A stretch of DNA of 51,613 bases from Helicobacteraceae bacterium (GTDB lineage: Bacteria > Campylobacterota > Campylobacteria > Campylobacterales > Sulfurimonadaceae), in contig JALVUF010000007.1 in assembly GCA_027023805.1 (NCBI GenBank), forward strand, positions 1-51,613, in the 5' to 3' direction. The position numbers and the translations under genes are program-made. The notes beneath the pieces are model-generated. The model was given only the letters and a program-made list of their open reading frames with translations. It was not told the DNA's origin and did not search any database. Of this stretch, positions 34,658-44,555 are shown piece by piece. Position 1 is the stretch's first letter, and every line of letters begins with the position of its first letter.

Positions 34658-34675
34658 TTAGTAAATTGATACTAA
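34658..34675. promoter_or_regulatory. Inverted repeat upstream of the PEB4-like gene (possible operator)
   Basis: TTAGTA and TACTAA form a perfect 6-bp inverted repeat with a 6-nt spacer, 32 bp before the ATG at 34707. Its position in the shared nth/PPIase gap would suit a regulator site, but an AT-rich 6-bp dyad can arise by chance. Confidence 0.25.
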
Positions 34676-34706
34676 ACTAATAAAATCATAAAAATAAAGG
34701 GTAAGT

Positions 34707-35549
34707 ATGAATATTTTAAAATCCATGTTAGTAGCTGTGTTGATGACAGCCGTGTCGGTATGTGCTACGACGTTAGTAACTGTTAATGGTAAAGCCATTA
34801 CGTCTCAAGAGGTAAATCAGGTATTAATGCAGGCGACACAAGGTCGGTTTAAAACTTTACCGATGTCAAAACAGACACAGTTAAAGCATCGAATATTAAA
34901 AGACATGATAACACAAAGAATCGTGTATGATAATGCGGTGAAAATGGGAATTGAGAAGACTCCCAAATTTAAAAAAGCTCTTGCATTGGTAACAAAGCAG
35001 ATTAAAAAGCGTATCGCAATGCAACTTTGGCAAAAAGATGTAGCATCAAAAATACATGTATCACGTAAAGAAATTGTTGCATATTATAATAAGAACAAAT
35101 CAGAATTTAAAGAAGGCGCAACTGTTCATGCGCGTCATATTTTGGTAAAAACAAAAGCTGAGGCCGTAAAGATTATTGATGAGTTGAAGGGCTTGAAAGG
35201 TCAGGCGCTAAAAGAAAAATTCATCTCTCTTGCTAAAGCTGATTCAGTTGGACCGTCAGCTTCCAAAGGTGGAGATTTAGGTACTTTTTCAAGAGGACAA
35301 ATGGTGCCGGCTTTTGACAAAGCTGTTTTTGCGTTAAAAGTAGGTCATATTACATTGCAGCCTGTTAAAACACAATTTGGTTACCATGTTATTTATCTTC
35401 AAAGTAAAAAACCGGCAGTTACATTACCGTTAAAAGCAGTAGCAGGGTATATTAAGCAACGTATTAAAATGGATAAGTTTAGAACTATTATTCAAAAGAA
35501 AATACAAGCGTTAAAAGCGTCTGCTCATATTGTCTATCCTAACAACTAA
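34707..35549 (+). CDS. Periplasmic parvulin-type peptidyl-prolyl isomerase (PEB4/SurA-like)
   Basis: The 280-residue protein has a signal peptide (about 1-20), an N-terminal helical SurA-like chaperone region (about 25-125), and a PpiC rotamase domain (about 130-235). The rotamase domain shows HARHILVKTKAEA and GGDLGTFSRGQMVPAFDKAVF. It matches the Campylobacter PEB4 and Helicobacter HP0175 proteins, which assist outer-membrane protein folding in the periplasm. GGGTAAGT precedes the ATG. The last codons overlap the downstream desulfhydrase-like gene by 20 bp. An inverted repeat at 34658-34675 lies in its promoter region. Confidence 0.9.
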   Translation: MNILKSMLVAVLMTAVSVCATTLVTVNGKAITSQEVNQVLMQATQGRFKTLPMSKQTQLKHRILKDMITQRIVYDNAVKMGIEKTPKFKKALALVTKQIKKRIAMQLWQKDVASKIHVSRKEIVAYYNKNKSEFKEGATVHARHILVKTKAEAVKIIDELKGLKGQALKEKFISLAKADSVGPSASKGGDLGTFSRGQMVPAFDKAVFALKVGHITLQPVKTQFGYHVIYLQSKKPAVTLPLKAVAGYIKQRIKMDKFRTIIQKKIQALKASAHIVYPNN

Positions 35550-36393
35550 TACTCAAGTAAACTCTCCGATTGAGGAGTTTACTTTTAAACAACGCAAGTT
35601 TTATGTTAAGCGTGATGATCTTATCGACCCGTTTTTAAGCGGTAATAAATATAGAAAACTCTTTTCTTTAATAACTCTAGATAAATTATGTATAGATACG
35701 GTTATCTCCTATGGGGGAGTGCAATCTAATGCTATGGTAGCCTTGGCCGCACTTTGCAGTCAAAAAAACTGGCGTTTTATATACTATACGAAAAAAGTTG
35801 ACATATCTCATTTTCTTCAAAGCTCTAATTATCATATAGCACTTAGATTTGGCATGCAGCATAAAGCCTTGGATATGCCTATATATCGCGATTTTATTGC
35901 TTCATTATCGCTAAGTATAGATGAAAGAAGTTATTTGGTTCATCAAGGCGGAGCCGGTCATGATGCTTTGCCGGGGATTAGACAATTGGCTCATGAGATA
36001 CGTGAAGCAGGACTAAAAGATAAAAGATTGGCAACACCATCAGGAACCGGTACTACAGCGTTATATTTGGCAAAAGAATTACCTGACTTTACTGTTTTTA
36101 CAACTCCTAGTATAGGAGATAAAACGTATCTGCTTAAGCAGATGAGTGCTCTTGAGAAAGTACCGGACAATCTTAAAATCTTAGAATCATCTAAAAAATA
36201 TCATTTTGCAAAGCCGTATCCGGAGTTTTATAAGCTATATATGCAATTAAAAGAGTGCGGTATTGAGTTTGATCTGCTTTATGCACCGAAATTATGGAAA
36301 CTTTTATTGGAGAATACGGATGGGGAGATTTTGTATATTCACAGTGGAGGATTAACCGGTAACGCCAGTATGCTGGCTAGATATGCCAGATAA
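35530..36393 (+). CDS. PLP-dependent D-cysteine desulfhydrase / ACC deaminase family enzyme
   Basis: The 287-residue protein has FYVKRDDLIDPFLSGNKYRKL (catalytic PLP lysine in GNKYRK) and SYGGVQSNAMVALA, the substrate and phosphate-handling segments of the tryptophan-synthase-beta-like (fold II) ACC deaminase group. HQGGAGHDALPG matches the family as well, and PSGTGTTALYLAKEL is the PLP-phosphate loop. It may act on D-cysteine or a related amino acid; the exact substrate is not readable. It starts at TTG 35530 within the preceding gene, so the N-terminus is uncertain. Convergent with fba. Confidence 0.78.
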   Translation: MSILTTNTQVNSPIEEFTFKQRKFYVKRDDLIDPFLSGNKYRKLFSLITLDKLCIDTVISYGGVQSNAMVALAALCSQKNWRFIYYTKKVDISHFLQSSNYHIALRFGMQHKALDMPIYRDFIASLSLSIDERSYLVHQGGAGHDALPGIRQLAHEIREAGLKDKRLATPSGTGTTALYLAKELPDFTVFTTPSIGDKTYLLKQMSALEKVPDNLKILESSKKYHFAKPYPEFYKLYMQLKECGIEFDLLYAPKLWKLLLENTDGEILYIHSGGLTGNASMLARYAR

Positions 36394-36403
36394 AAGCGTT
36401 CTT

Positions 36404-37483
36404 TTAGTTTCTATTTAAAGCATTCAGGTCTTTAAAAGCATCTTTAGCGCGTTGTGTTAATGAGAGCTGCCCTTTTCGTATCCATTTTCTTGGATCATAA
36501 TACTTTTTATTTGGCTTATCTCCGCCTTCGGGGTTACCGACTTGAGTTTTTAGATAATCTTGATATTTATCCATATACTCTTTAACGCCTTTTGTCGTAG
36601 CCCATTGTGTATCTGTGTCGATATTCATCTTAACCACACCATATCCTATCGCCTCTCGTATCTCTTCTTTGCTTGAGCCGCTTCCACCATGGAATACAAA
36701 TCTTACAGGTTTTTTCTTTGTATTATATTTTACTTCTATAAATTTTTGCGAATTGTCTAAAATTTTTGGTGTAAGAACAACATTTCCCGGCTTATATACT
36801 CCATGTACGTTACCAAAAGATGCCGCTATTGTAAATCTGCTGCTTATTTGAGATAGTTGTTCATAAGCATACGCTACATCTTCAGGTTGCGTGTAAAGTA
36901 AAGAGTTATCTAAATGAGTGTTATCAACTCCGTCCTCCTCTCCGCCGGTAACACCTAGCTCTATCTCCAGTGTCATGCCAATTTCATCAAGTTGTGCAAG
37001 ATACTGCTTACATGTAGAGATGTTTTGCTCTAGTGTCTCTTCAGATAAATCGATCATATGTGAACTAAAGAGCGGTTTACCGGTCTCTTTGAAATGTTGT
37101 TTTCCCGCTTGCAAGAGTGCATCAATCCATGGAAGAAGTTTACGTGCGGCATGGTCTGTATGCAAGATAACAGCTACACCGTAAGCCTTAGATATATCAT
37201 GTATATATTTAGCACCACAAACAGCACCGGCAACTGAAGCTTTGAAATCACTATTATCTAGTCCCTGTCCAGCAAAAAATGAAGCACCTCCGTTTGAAAA
37301 TTGTATAATAATTGGAGAATTAACATCTCTGGCGGCTTCTAATACGGCATTTATAGAATCGGTATTTACGACATTAATAGCAGGCAGTGCAAAACCTTCT
37401 TGTTGTGCTATGTGATAAACTTTACTAACATCATCACCTGACAATACACCAGGTTTTATAAAATCAAAAATATGCATACTCAT
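36404..37483 (-). CDS. fba: Class II fructose-bisphosphate aldolase
   Basis: The 359-residue metal-dependent aldolase has the zinc ligands in HTDHAARK (about 108-115), ELGVTGGEEDGVDN (about 177-190) and FHGGSGSSKEEI (about 266-277), plus NIDTDTQWA. It catalyses the aldol step of glycolysis and gluconeogenesis. The length and the SLTQRAKDAF end match E. coli FbaA-type enzymes. It is a single-gene unit: upstream on the minus strand TATAAT sits 27 bp before the ATG, and AGAGAG serves as ribosome-binding site. Confidence 0.96.
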   Translation of the reverse strand: MSMHIFDFIKPGVLSGDDVSKVYHIAQQEGFALPAINVVNTDSINAVLEAARDVNSPIIIQFSNGGASFFAGQGLDNSDFKASVAGAVCGAKYIHDISKAYGVAVILHTDHAARKLLPWIDALLQAGKQHFKETGKPLFSSHMIDLSEETLEQNISTCKQYLAQLDEIGMTLEIELGVTGGEEDGVDNTHLDNSLLYTQPEDVAYAYEQLSQISSRFTIAASFGNVHGVYKPGNVVLTPKILDNSQKFIEVKYNTKKKPVRFVFHGGSGSSKEEIREAIGYGVVKMNIDTDTQWATTKGVKEYMDKYQDYLKTQVGNPEGGDKPNKKYYDPRKWIRKGQLSLTQRAKDAFKDLNALNRN

Positions 37484-37509
37484 GTTTCTCTCTTTAATCT
37501 TTTATTATC

Positions 37510-37515
37510 ATTATA
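37510..37515 (-). promoter_or_regulatory. Probable -10 box of the fba promoter
   Basis: TATAAT on the minus strand, directly preceded by TG, lies 27 bp before the fba ATG. No clear -35 is present. Confidence 0.45.
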
Positions 37516-37613
37516 CATAAGTGTTCTTTTAAAATACTTGAGTCGATACTTTTTATATTGGTATCAAGGTTTTTTTGAGTATAATTTTTAAAATATATAT
37601 ATTGGATAATTGT

Positions 37614-38123
37614 TTGAACAACATAATACTAATCGGCTTTATGGGTGTAGGTAAAGGAAGCGTGGCAAGAGAGGTCTCCAGACAAAGTAAAATCATGTGT
37701 ATAGACACGGATGATTTGATTGAAAGCTGGCAGAATATGTCCATTAAAAAGATTTTTGCAATGCATGGTGAGGAATATTTTAGAGTTTTAGAAAAAAACA
37801 TGGCTAAATGGCTGGAATATAATGTTAAAAAGACATTGATATCAACCGGAGGCGGTTTTTTCAAAGTCGGTAATATTCATAAAATAGGCACAGTTGTTTT
37901 ACTGGATTCGCCATTTGATAAGATTTATGAAAGATTATTAAAGCACGAAAATGCTGAAAAAAAATTAAAAAAACGACCATTATTTCAAGATGTGGCAAAA
38001 GCAAAATCTTTATATAAAGATAGAAAGAAAGAGTATAGAAAGATAGCAGATATAATTATCGACGTAAGCGATAAAGATTTAGCAGATACAGCTAAAGAGA
38101 TATGTAAACGAACAGGTATATAA
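37614..38123 (+). CDS. aroK: Shikimate kinase
   Basis: TTG at 37614 with GGAT upstream gives a 169-residue protein, the normal size; an in-frame TTG at 37575 would add 13 unusual residues. The P-loop IGFMGVGKGSVAREV is followed by the shikimate-binding D-D pair (IDTDDLIE) and the STGGGFF motif. The P-loop reads GKGS where most enzymes have GKS/GKT; I recall the same variant in related Campylobacterota. It phosphorylates shikimate on the way to chorismate. hisD starts 54 bp downstream. Confidence 0.92.
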   Translation: MNNIILIGFMGVGKGSVAREVSRQSKIMCIDTDDLIESWQNMSIKKIFAMHGEEYFRVLEKNMAKWLEYNVKKTLISTGGGFFKVGNIHKIGTVVLLDSPFDKIYERLLKHENAEKKLKKRPLFQDVAKAKSLYKDRKKEYRKIADIIIDVSDKDLADTAKEICKRTGI

Positions 38124-38177
38124 ATTGACCGACTCTCAATTAGTATGACTTTAAATTTGGCTAGATAAAGGGAAGAG

Positions 38178-39467
38178 ATGATTTTTGTAAAAAGTATAGA
38201 TAGTGATTTTGATAATGTATTTTCTGAATTACTTAAGCGAGGGGCAGTGGATATTGATCAGGTATCTGCAATAGTGACCGGTATAATTAAAGAGATCAAA
38301 GAAGAGCAAAACAGTGCACTAAAACAACACATTGAAAAATTTGATCATTGGAGGCCTGTTACTGATAATGACCTTAAAATTGACACTGGGCTGATGAGAC
38401 AAGCTTATGATAATTTAGATGCCGATTTAAAAAGTGCGTTACATGTATCTTATGAGCGAATCAAACAATACCATGAAATGCAAAAACCAAAAAGCTGGTT
38501 TGATACACAGAGCAATGGCACTATTTTAGGACAAAAAGTTACACCTGTTGATATTGCCGGTTTGTATATACCTGGAGGAAAAGCAGCATATCCCTCATCT
38601 TTGCTTATGAACGTCATACCTGCACAAGTGGCCGGCGTACAAAAAATCGTTATTTGTACTCCAACACCCAATAATGAACCAAATGAACTACTGTTAGCGG
38701 CATGCCATCTTTGTGGTGTTGATGAAGTGTATAAAGCAGGAGGAGCAAGTGCTATCGCGGCTATGGCTTATGGGACTCAGACGATTCCAAAAGTTGACGT
38801 AATTACGGGTCCTGGTAATATTTTTGTAGCTACTGCTAAGAAAATGGTGTTTGGAGATGTTAATATTGATATGATAGCCGGTCCTAGTGAGATTGGAATT
38901 TTAGCCGATGAGAGTGCCAATACCAACCACTTAGCGATTGATATGCTTTCTCAAGCTGAGCATGATGAGATGGCTAGTTCTATTTTAATTACACCTTCAA
39001 GCCGTGTAGCAGATGAGGTTAAAAGCGAAATCAAATCGTGGTTAGGCAAGCTTTCAAGAGAAGAGATTGCACGTAAATCCATACAAAACAGAGCAGCAAT
39101 TATCATAACTTCAGATATGAAAGAAGCAATTAGCTTAATGAATAAAATTGCTCCGGAGCATTTAGAGGTAGCAACCAGTAATCCTTTTGAGCTTTTACCG
39201 TTTATAAAACATGCAGGAGCTATATTTTTAGGTCATAACACTCCTGAGGCGATAGGTGATTATATGGCTGGTCCAAATCATACTCTTCCAACCGGAGGGA
39301 CAGCAAGATTTTACTCTCCACTTGGGGTTGAGAACTTTATGAAAAAAAGCTCTATTATCTCCTTTAGCAAAGAAGGGCTTCAAGCCATTGGTAAAGATTG
39401 TGCGCAGATTGCAAAAGCAGAAGGTCTGACGGCTCATGAATATTCTGTAACGGTCAGATTGGATTGA
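38178..39467 (+). CDS. hisD: Histidinol dehydrogenase
   Basis: The 429-residue enzyme has PVDIAGLYIPGGKAAYPSSL (about 118-137), GPGNIFVATAKK (about 210-221), MIAGPSEI (about 231-238), and QAEHD and APEHLEV segments that hold zinc ligands and the catalytic bases. It oxidises L-histidinol to L-histidine in two NAD-dependent steps. No other his gene is adjacent, so the pathway is scattered. GGGAAGAG precedes the ATG. Convergent with the thioredoxin-fold gene. Confidence 0.96.
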   Translation: MIFVKSIDSDFDNVFSELLKRGAVDIDQVSAIVTGIIKEIKEEQNSALKQHIEKFDHWRPVTDNDLKIDTGLMRQAYDNLDADLKSALHVSYERIKQYHEMQKPKSWFDTQSNGTILGQKVTPVDIAGLYIPGGKAAYPSSLLMNVIPAQVAGVQKIVICTPTPNNEPNELLLAACHLCGVDEVYKAGGASAIAAMAYGTQTIPKVDVITGPGNIFVATAKKMVFGDVNIDMIAGPSEIGILADESANTNHLAIDMLSQAEHDEMASSILITPSSRVADEVKSEIKSWLGKLSREEIARKSIQNRAAIIITSDMKEAISLMNKIAPEHLEVATSNPFELLPFIKHAGAIFLGHNTPEAIGDYMAGPNHTLPTGGTARFYSPLGVENFMKKSSIISFSKEGLQAIGKDCAQIAKAEGLTAHEYSVTVRLD

Positions 39468-39500
39468 TGTGTCTAGCTCAAAAAATATTGCGTTAAAATT

Positions 39501-40010
39501 TTAAAAAACGCTACTATATAGTAATCTTGCATACAAGCCAAGATATGAACTGTATCCTACATCCACAAATTTTAGCTTATTTTTTTGATTATATATAAAA
39601 GATGACGGAAAGGCTTTTACCTTAAAAAGTGATGCAATAAGTCCATTTTTGTCATTTATTACCTGAAATTTAAGATGATGTTGTTGTAGAAATTTTTTTA
39701 TTTTTTTATTACTACCTGAACTCTCTGCTATGGTTATAACATCAAACTTTGATGATAAGGCACTAATACTGCTATTTTCTATTTTACAAATAGGACACCA
39801 TGTAGCCCAGAAATGGATGAGAAGTGGTTTATGATGTTTGGTTTGCGAGGAAAAGAGTTTACCGCCAATTGCTGTTGCACTAAAATACGACAGCTTGTTT
39901 GATGAGAGTTTTGGAGCGTTAAAGTAACTCAATATATTTGAGATTATAAAAAAAGCGACAGCAAAAACAACTATTTCTTTAATGATTTTTTTTATATTAA
40001 TTTTTTTCAT
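39501..40010 (-). CDS. Membrane-anchored TlpA/ResA-like thioredoxin-fold protein
   Basis: The 169-residue protein has one N-terminal transmembrane anchor (about 10-27) and a periplasmic thioredoxin fold with the active-site motif WATWCPICK (CPIC). A cis-proline region is seen in VKAFPSSFIY. Such proteins reduce or exchange disulphides in the periplasm, for instance in cytochrome c maturation. It begins directly after the TsaC-like gene, which itself begins directly after carB, so all three are probably one operon. Substrate unknown. Confidence 0.87.
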   Translation of the reverse strand: MKKINIKKIIKEIVVFAVAFFIISNILSYFNAPKLSSNKLSYFSATAIGGKLFSSQTKHHKPLLIHFWATWCPICKIENSSISALSSKFDVITIAESSGSNKKIKKFLQQHHLKFQVINDKNGLIASLFKVKAFPSSFIYNQKNKLKFVDVGYSSYLGLYARLLYSSVF

Positions 40011-40442
40011 TTATCGTACCCTTTTTATTGTGCTGTTTGCCAGCTTATATATTTTTGAAGGTTTGTTTTGTGTAAAGCCACGATTATCTTCAATGATAAT
40101 ATCGCTGTGGCTCAGGCAGTATAAAATATTAAAGTCACAACCGCTTTGGTTTGCTGATGTAGAGTAGAGCCAGTTATATTTTTTTAAAAATTTTAAATGT
40201 ATTTTGTCTTTTACGACTCTTGAAGCTCGGTTTTTAATGATAAAAGTTGTATTAAAAGATCTTCTTAACATTGTTTTAAACTTTACAGGCACTCTATTGT
40301 TGTTATGTTTAAACTTTTTAAATGATGGATAAACTTTTAAGAATTGTTTTGTTGAAGATCTTTGTTTTGCCTCTTCAAGCGAAGCGGCATCTTGACTTAC
40401 AAACCCTACCGTCGTATCAGTCTGTATAAGAGTGATACTCAT
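40011..40442 (-). CDS. Compact Sua5/YrdC (TsaC-like) protein
   Basis: The 143-residue protein matches the conserved points of the Sua5/YciO/YrdC fold: TDTTVGF (compare TDTVYGL), KQRSSTKQF (the KxRxxxK threonylcarbamoyl-AMP site), and STSANQSG (the SxN motif). It is shorter than E. coli TsaC (about 190). TsaC makes threonylcarbamoyl-AMP for t6A tRNA modification, and together with the TsaB-like protein at 24.1 kb it could supply part of that pathway. It starts at the last base before the carB stop region and ends next to the tlpA-like gene. Confidence 0.8.
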   Translation of the reverse strand: MSITLIQTDTTVGFVSQDAASLEEAKQRSSTKQFLKVYPSFKKFKHNNNRVPVKFKTMLRRSFNTTFIIKNRASRVVKDKIHLKFLKKYNWLYSTSANQSGCDFNILYCLSHSDIIIEDNRGFTQNKPSKIYKLANSTIKRVR

Positions 40443-43400
40443 TTAAATGAGAAAATCTTGAATGGATTGCGGTTCGTTCCAAGACGGGTCACTCATCTGC
40501 GCTAGGGCAGCTATCATGGCACGCGCTGCACTTAGAGTTGTAAAATATGCTATATTTTGCCTAAGGACCTCTTGCCTGATAACGACGGCATCTTTTTTGG
40601 ATGTATTATTATCAGAGGTATTTATTGCAACTGTTATTTCACCGTTTTTTATATTATCTTCAATGTTTGGACGACCCTCAGATATCTTTAATACGGTTTT
40701 ACATGCAATGCCCGCCTGATTTATAACTGCTGCGGTACCTTTTGTGGCTATGATATTAAAACCATGTTCGATTAAACCTCTTGCGATTTGGGGAGCATTC
40801 TTTTTATCCATATCTATAAATGATAAAAATGCCGTGCCTGATGTGGGAATAGAATTGCCGCAGGCTAGTTGCGCTTTAGCAAAACTGATACCAAAATTTC
40901 TACTAACCCCCATAACTTCACCGGTTGATTTCATCTCTGGTCCAAGCACCAAATCAGCACCATATAGTTTATTAAACGGAAAAACAGCCTCTTTGACGGC
41001 ACAGTGGTTTTTAAGTTTTGGTTTTAAAAGACCATTTTGTTTTGTAACAATATTGTAGTTATCATAATACCGTAGAGCATCAATTAACATGTCTCCCATC
41101 ATGACTCGTGTTGCCACTTTTGCCAAAGGCATACCCGTTGCCTTGCTGACAAACGGGACTGTGCGCGAAGCTCTCGGATTTACTTCAATTAGATAGATTT
41201 CATCTTCATATATTGCATACTGAACATTCATAAGTCCACAAACTCCTAGATTGAGGGCTATTGTCTTGGTTTGTTGTTCAACCTGTTCAATCATATCTTT
41301 TGTTAAATTGACAGGAGGAAGTGAGCAGGCGCTATCACCGGAATGAATACCGGCTTCTTCAATATGCTGCATAACAGAACCGATATACACATCTTTTCCG
41401 TCGCTTATAGCATCAACATCAAGTTCTATAGCCTGATCTAAAAATTTATCAACCAAAACAGGCGCATCATGACTGACTAAAACGGCTAGATCCATATATT
41501 TTTTCAACTCATCTTCATTATAGACTATACGCATGCCTCTTCCGCCTAGTACATATGAGGGGCGAACCAAAACAGGGTAAGTTAACTCATTAGCAATGGT
41601 AAATGCTTCCTCTTTTGTCCTTGCCAATCCATTTGGCGGCTGCTTTAAATGATTGTCCGTAATAAATTGTGAAAACTTTTCTCTGTCCTCTGCTAAATCT
41701 ATAACTGAGGCAGGAGTACCGGATATCCTAGCGCCAATATTAGTTAGTGCATGGGCTAGTTTAAGCGGTGTCTGTCCACCGAAATGGACAATAATTCCAT
41801 CAGGATCTTCTCTTTGAATGACCTCGCAGACATGCTCAAAATCGATTGGTTCAAAATATAAAATATCTGAGATATCATAATCAGTAGATACTGTCTCAGG
41901 ATTACAATTATACATTATGGTTTTTATACCCATATCCTTTAGTGCAAAAGCTGCATGCACGCAACAGTAATCAAACTCTATGCCTTGTCCTATACGATTT
42001 GGCCCACCACCGATGATTAGAACTTTTTTCTCTTTGATATTAGTTTTTTTATGATTATCCGGTAGTTTTGATATTGTAGTTGTTGAATAAAGATACGGTG
42101 TGAGTGCCTGAAATTCAGCCGCACATGTATCCACTTCGTTGTATGTCTTAGTTACATGTAAATCTTTTCTTGCTTTAAAGATATCGTCTTGAGTGATTTT
42201 AGTATTTGAATTTTTATTGATTAGCTCCATAATTTTTAAATCTGAAAATCCGTCGCTCTTGATTTTTCGTAACATCTGTTCATTTTGTAGTATATCTATA
42301 ATTATATTTTGTTCGGACTCTACTATCTCTTGGATTTGATATAAAAACCATGGGTCAACATGACAAGCTTGAAAAATATCATCAAGCTTCACACCACGTC
42401 TAAACCCTTCAGCTATATAGAGTATCCTGTCTTCATTTGGACGCCTGATTTCATGCATTAGCATATCATCATCAACATTCATTTCATCAAAACCGCAAAG
42501 TCCGGTCTCAAGCGAACACAGTGCTTTTTGTATAGACTCCTTAAATGTCTGTCCGATCGCCATGACTTCGCCTACAGATTTCATGCTTGTGCTTAAAGTA
42601 TTTTCAGCTTCAGGAAATTTTTCAAAAGTAAAACGCGGTATCTTTGTCACTATGTAGTCAATGACAGGTTCAAAAGCCGCTGATGTTCCTGTTATATCAT
42701 TGGTGATTTCATCTAGTGTGAAACCAACAGCAAGAAGTGTCGCGACTTTGGCTATAGGATACCCTGTGGCTTTAGATGCTAATGCGCTTGATCTTGATAC
42801 GCGCGGATTCATCTCAATGACTATCATGCGCCCTGTTTGCGGATTGATGGAAAACTGAACATTGCTTCCACCGGTGTCAACACCAATTTCTCGTAAAATA
42901 GCAAAAGATGCATTACGCATGCGCTGGTATTCTTTATCTGTAAGTGTAAGCGCCGGTGCTACTGTTATGCTGTCGCCGGTATGAACGCCCATTGGATCTA
43001 GGTTTTCTATAGAGCAGACGATGATGCAGTTATCGGCATGATCTCGTATAACTTCCATCTCATACTCTTTCCAGCCAAGAAGCGACTCTTCAATAAGTAT
43101 TTCGCTCACCGGCGACTCGTTAAGACCGCGTTGCGCTAAAAGCTTAAACTCGTCAATATTATAAGCTACACCGCTGCCGCCGCCTGCTAGCGTATATGAA
43201 GCTCTTATGATAAGAGGAAAACCTATCTTTTGGGCTGCTTGCACGGCTTCATCGATATTGTAGGCATATTGTGAAATAGGAAGATCCATACCAAGTCTCA
43301 TCATAGCTTCCTTAAAAGCCTGTCTGTCCTCGCCTTTTTTGATAGCAGCGGGACTCGCACCTAAGAACTCAACATCTTCAAGCATCCCTTTTTCAAACAT

Positions 43401-43703
43401 GTTCATAGCAACATTTAAAGCTGTTTGACCGCCCATTGTCGGGAGTATAGCATCAATATTCTCTTTTTCGATAATTTTTGCTATCACATCTTCTTTAATC
43501 GGTTCGATATAAGTGCGGTCGGCAAATTCAGGATCGGTCATAATAGTAGCTGGATTTGAGTTAATAAGCACTACTTTATATCCAAGCTCTTTTAATGTCT
43601 TAACGGATTGTGTACCGGAATAATCAAACTCACACGCCTGACCTATAATAATCGGTCCTGAACCAATGATGAGTATTGTTTCAATATCAGTGCGTTTTGG
43701 CAT
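40443..43703 (-). CDS. carB: Carbamoyl-phosphate synthase large subunit
   Basis: The 1086-residue protein (E. coli: 1073) has the full layout: carboxyphosphate domain (about 1-400), oligomerisation domain (about 401-550), carbamoyl-phosphate domain (about 551-935) and a C-terminal MGS-like allosteric domain. Two ATP-grasp units carry [18 protein letters not shown] at the start and the second [16 protein letters not shown] near 560. It forms carbamoyl phosphate for pyrimidine and arginine synthesis. The small subunit CarA is not in the window. A TATAAT at 43771-43776 (minus strand, 68 bp upstream) may be its -10. Confidence 0.97.
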   Translation of the reverse strand: MPKRTDIETILIIGSGPIIIGQACEFDYSGTQSVKTLKELGYKVVLINSNPATIMTDPEFADRTYIEPIKEDVIAKIIEKENIDAILPTMGGQTALNVAMNMFEKGMLEDVEFLGASPAAIKKGEDRQAFKEAMMRLGMDLPISQYAYNIDEAVQAAQKIGFPLIIRASYTLAGGGSGVAYNIDEFKLLAQRGLNESPVSEILIEESLLGWKEYEMEVIRDHADNCIIVCSIENLDPMGVHTGDSITVAPALTLTDKEYQRMRNASFAILREIGVDTGGSNVQFSINPQTGRMIVIEMNPRVSRSSALASKATGYPIAKVATLLAVGFTLDEITNDITGTSAAFEPVIDYIVTKIPRFTFEKFPEAENTLSTSMKSVGEVMAIGQTFKESIQKALCSLETGLCGFDEMNVDDDMLMHEIRRPNEDRILYIAEGFRRGVKLDDIFQACHVDPWFLYQIQEIVESEQNIIIDILQNEQMLRKIKSDGFSDLKIMELINKNSNTKITQDDIFKARKDLHVTKTYNEVDTCAAEFQALTPYLYSTTTISKLPDNHKKTNIKEKKVLIIGGGPNRIGQGIEFDYCCVHAAFALKDMGIKTIMYNCNPETVSTDYDISDILYFEPIDFEHVCEVIQREDPDGIIVHFGGQTPLKLAHALTNIGARISGTPASVIDLAEDREKFSQFITDNHLKQPPNGLARTKEEAFTIANELTYPVLVRPSYVLGGRGMRIVYNEDELKKYMDLAVLVSHDAPVLVDKFLDQAIELDVDAISDGKDVYIGSVMQHIEEAGIHSGDSACSLPPVNLTKDMIEQVEQQTKTIALNLGVCGLMNVQYAIYEDEIYLIEVNPRASRTVPFVSKATGMPLAKVATRVMMGDMLIDALRYYDNYNIVTKQNGLLKPKLKNHCAVKEAVFPFNKLYGADLVLGPEMKSTGEVMGVSRNFGISFAKAQLACGNSIPTSGTAFLSFIDMDKKNAPQIARGLIEHGFNIIATKGTAAVINQAGIACKTVLKISEGRPNIEDNIKNGEITVAINTSDNNTSKKDAVVIRQEVLRQNIAYFTTLSAARAMIAALAQMSDPSWNEPQSIQDFLI

Positions 43704-43814
43704 TTTTAACCTTTTTTATATATTTTTCTGTTTCAATGTACAGCTGTTTATCTAATACAATAAGTAAGTGATTATATTAAACTAGCACTTAAATCTAGGA
43801 TAAAAAACACTTTT

Positions 43815-44555
43815 TTAAAAAGAGAGTTTATATATAACAGATAAAAGTCCGGAATATATATAACGACTATTTACAATTGGTGACTTTTGAAGCGTTTTAT
43901 TGAGATATTCTGCTCTGATGTATGATAAAATATACCATTTTTTTGTTATTTTATATCTTATATAGGTCTGAGCAGCATAGTTAAACCCTCCACCTGCATG
44001 ATAATATGGCCGCGTCGGGGTTGCTTCATGCCGGTTGATGCCATAATAATAATTATTAAATTTATCGGTATAGTATATTGCCAGTATGCTTGGATAAAAA
44101 GTTAAGTTTTTATACTTTAGTGTATCTCCAAGTTCAATATGAGCCATATATGAATTACTGGCATTTAAGATATCATGAAAACTAAGTATATTTAAAAAGA
44201 GTGTTTTGTAAGTAGCGTCAAGCTCCAGACCTGCCTCAACACTATTGTTTTTGTTACTCATACCCTTTAAAGAATCGGAATTACTGGCTTGGTATCCAAA
44301 AGTACAGGGTTGTGCTGCCAAAGAGAGTGCCCAGCTATAATTTTGTTTTTTCTCGCCCGCTAAATAAATACCTATCTTGCTCCATCTAATGTAAAAGATT
44401 TTGTTGTCAAAAAATATAACCGGAGAAGGAACAATTCTTGCAGACACGCCTTTATATGGCTGTGTTTGTATATAGGCTCCGGCACCTATAAAAGCTGTAT
44501 TTGTTTTTGCCAAGGCAATACCGACAGATAAGATAATAACTAAGATAATTTTCAA
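43815..44555 (-). CDS. MipA/OmpV-family outer-membrane protein
   Basis: The 246-residue protein has an N-terminal signal peptide (KIILVIILSVGIALAK) and a beta-barrel pattern of alternating hydrophobic strands rich in Tyr, ending in a terminal F. The family is MipA/OmpV, one branch of which (MipA in E. coli) links MltA and PBP1B. The start is TTG 44555 with AAGGAG upstream, overlapping the mreC stop by 4 bp (TTGA), so it appears to be translated with mreC. Being directly behind mreBC suggests a cell-wall role but does not prove it. Confidence 0.72.
   Translation of the reverse strand: MKIILVIILSVGIALAKTNTAFIGAGAYIQTQPYKGVSARIVPSPVIFFDNKIFYIRWSKIGIYLAGEKKQNYSWALSLAAQPCTFGYQASNSDSLKGMSNKNNSVEAGLELDATYKTLFLNILSFHDILNASNSYMAHIELGDTLKYKNLTFYPSILAIYYTDKFNNYYYGINRHEATPTRPYYHAGGGFNYAAQTYIRYKITKKWYILSYIRAEYLNKTLQKSPIVNSRYIYSGLLSVIYKLSF

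Noticed and set aside
39468-39525. Intrinsic terminator between hisD and the TlpA-like gene (GCGTT...AACGC)
   Set aside because: Only a 5-bp stem with a 12-nt AT loop and no adjacent T-run on the plus strand; too weak.
43735-43800. Operator at the ACAGCTGT palindrome upstream of carB
   Set aside because: An 8-bp palindrome alone is not enough; no repeat of it and no recognised pyrimidine or arginine regulator site.
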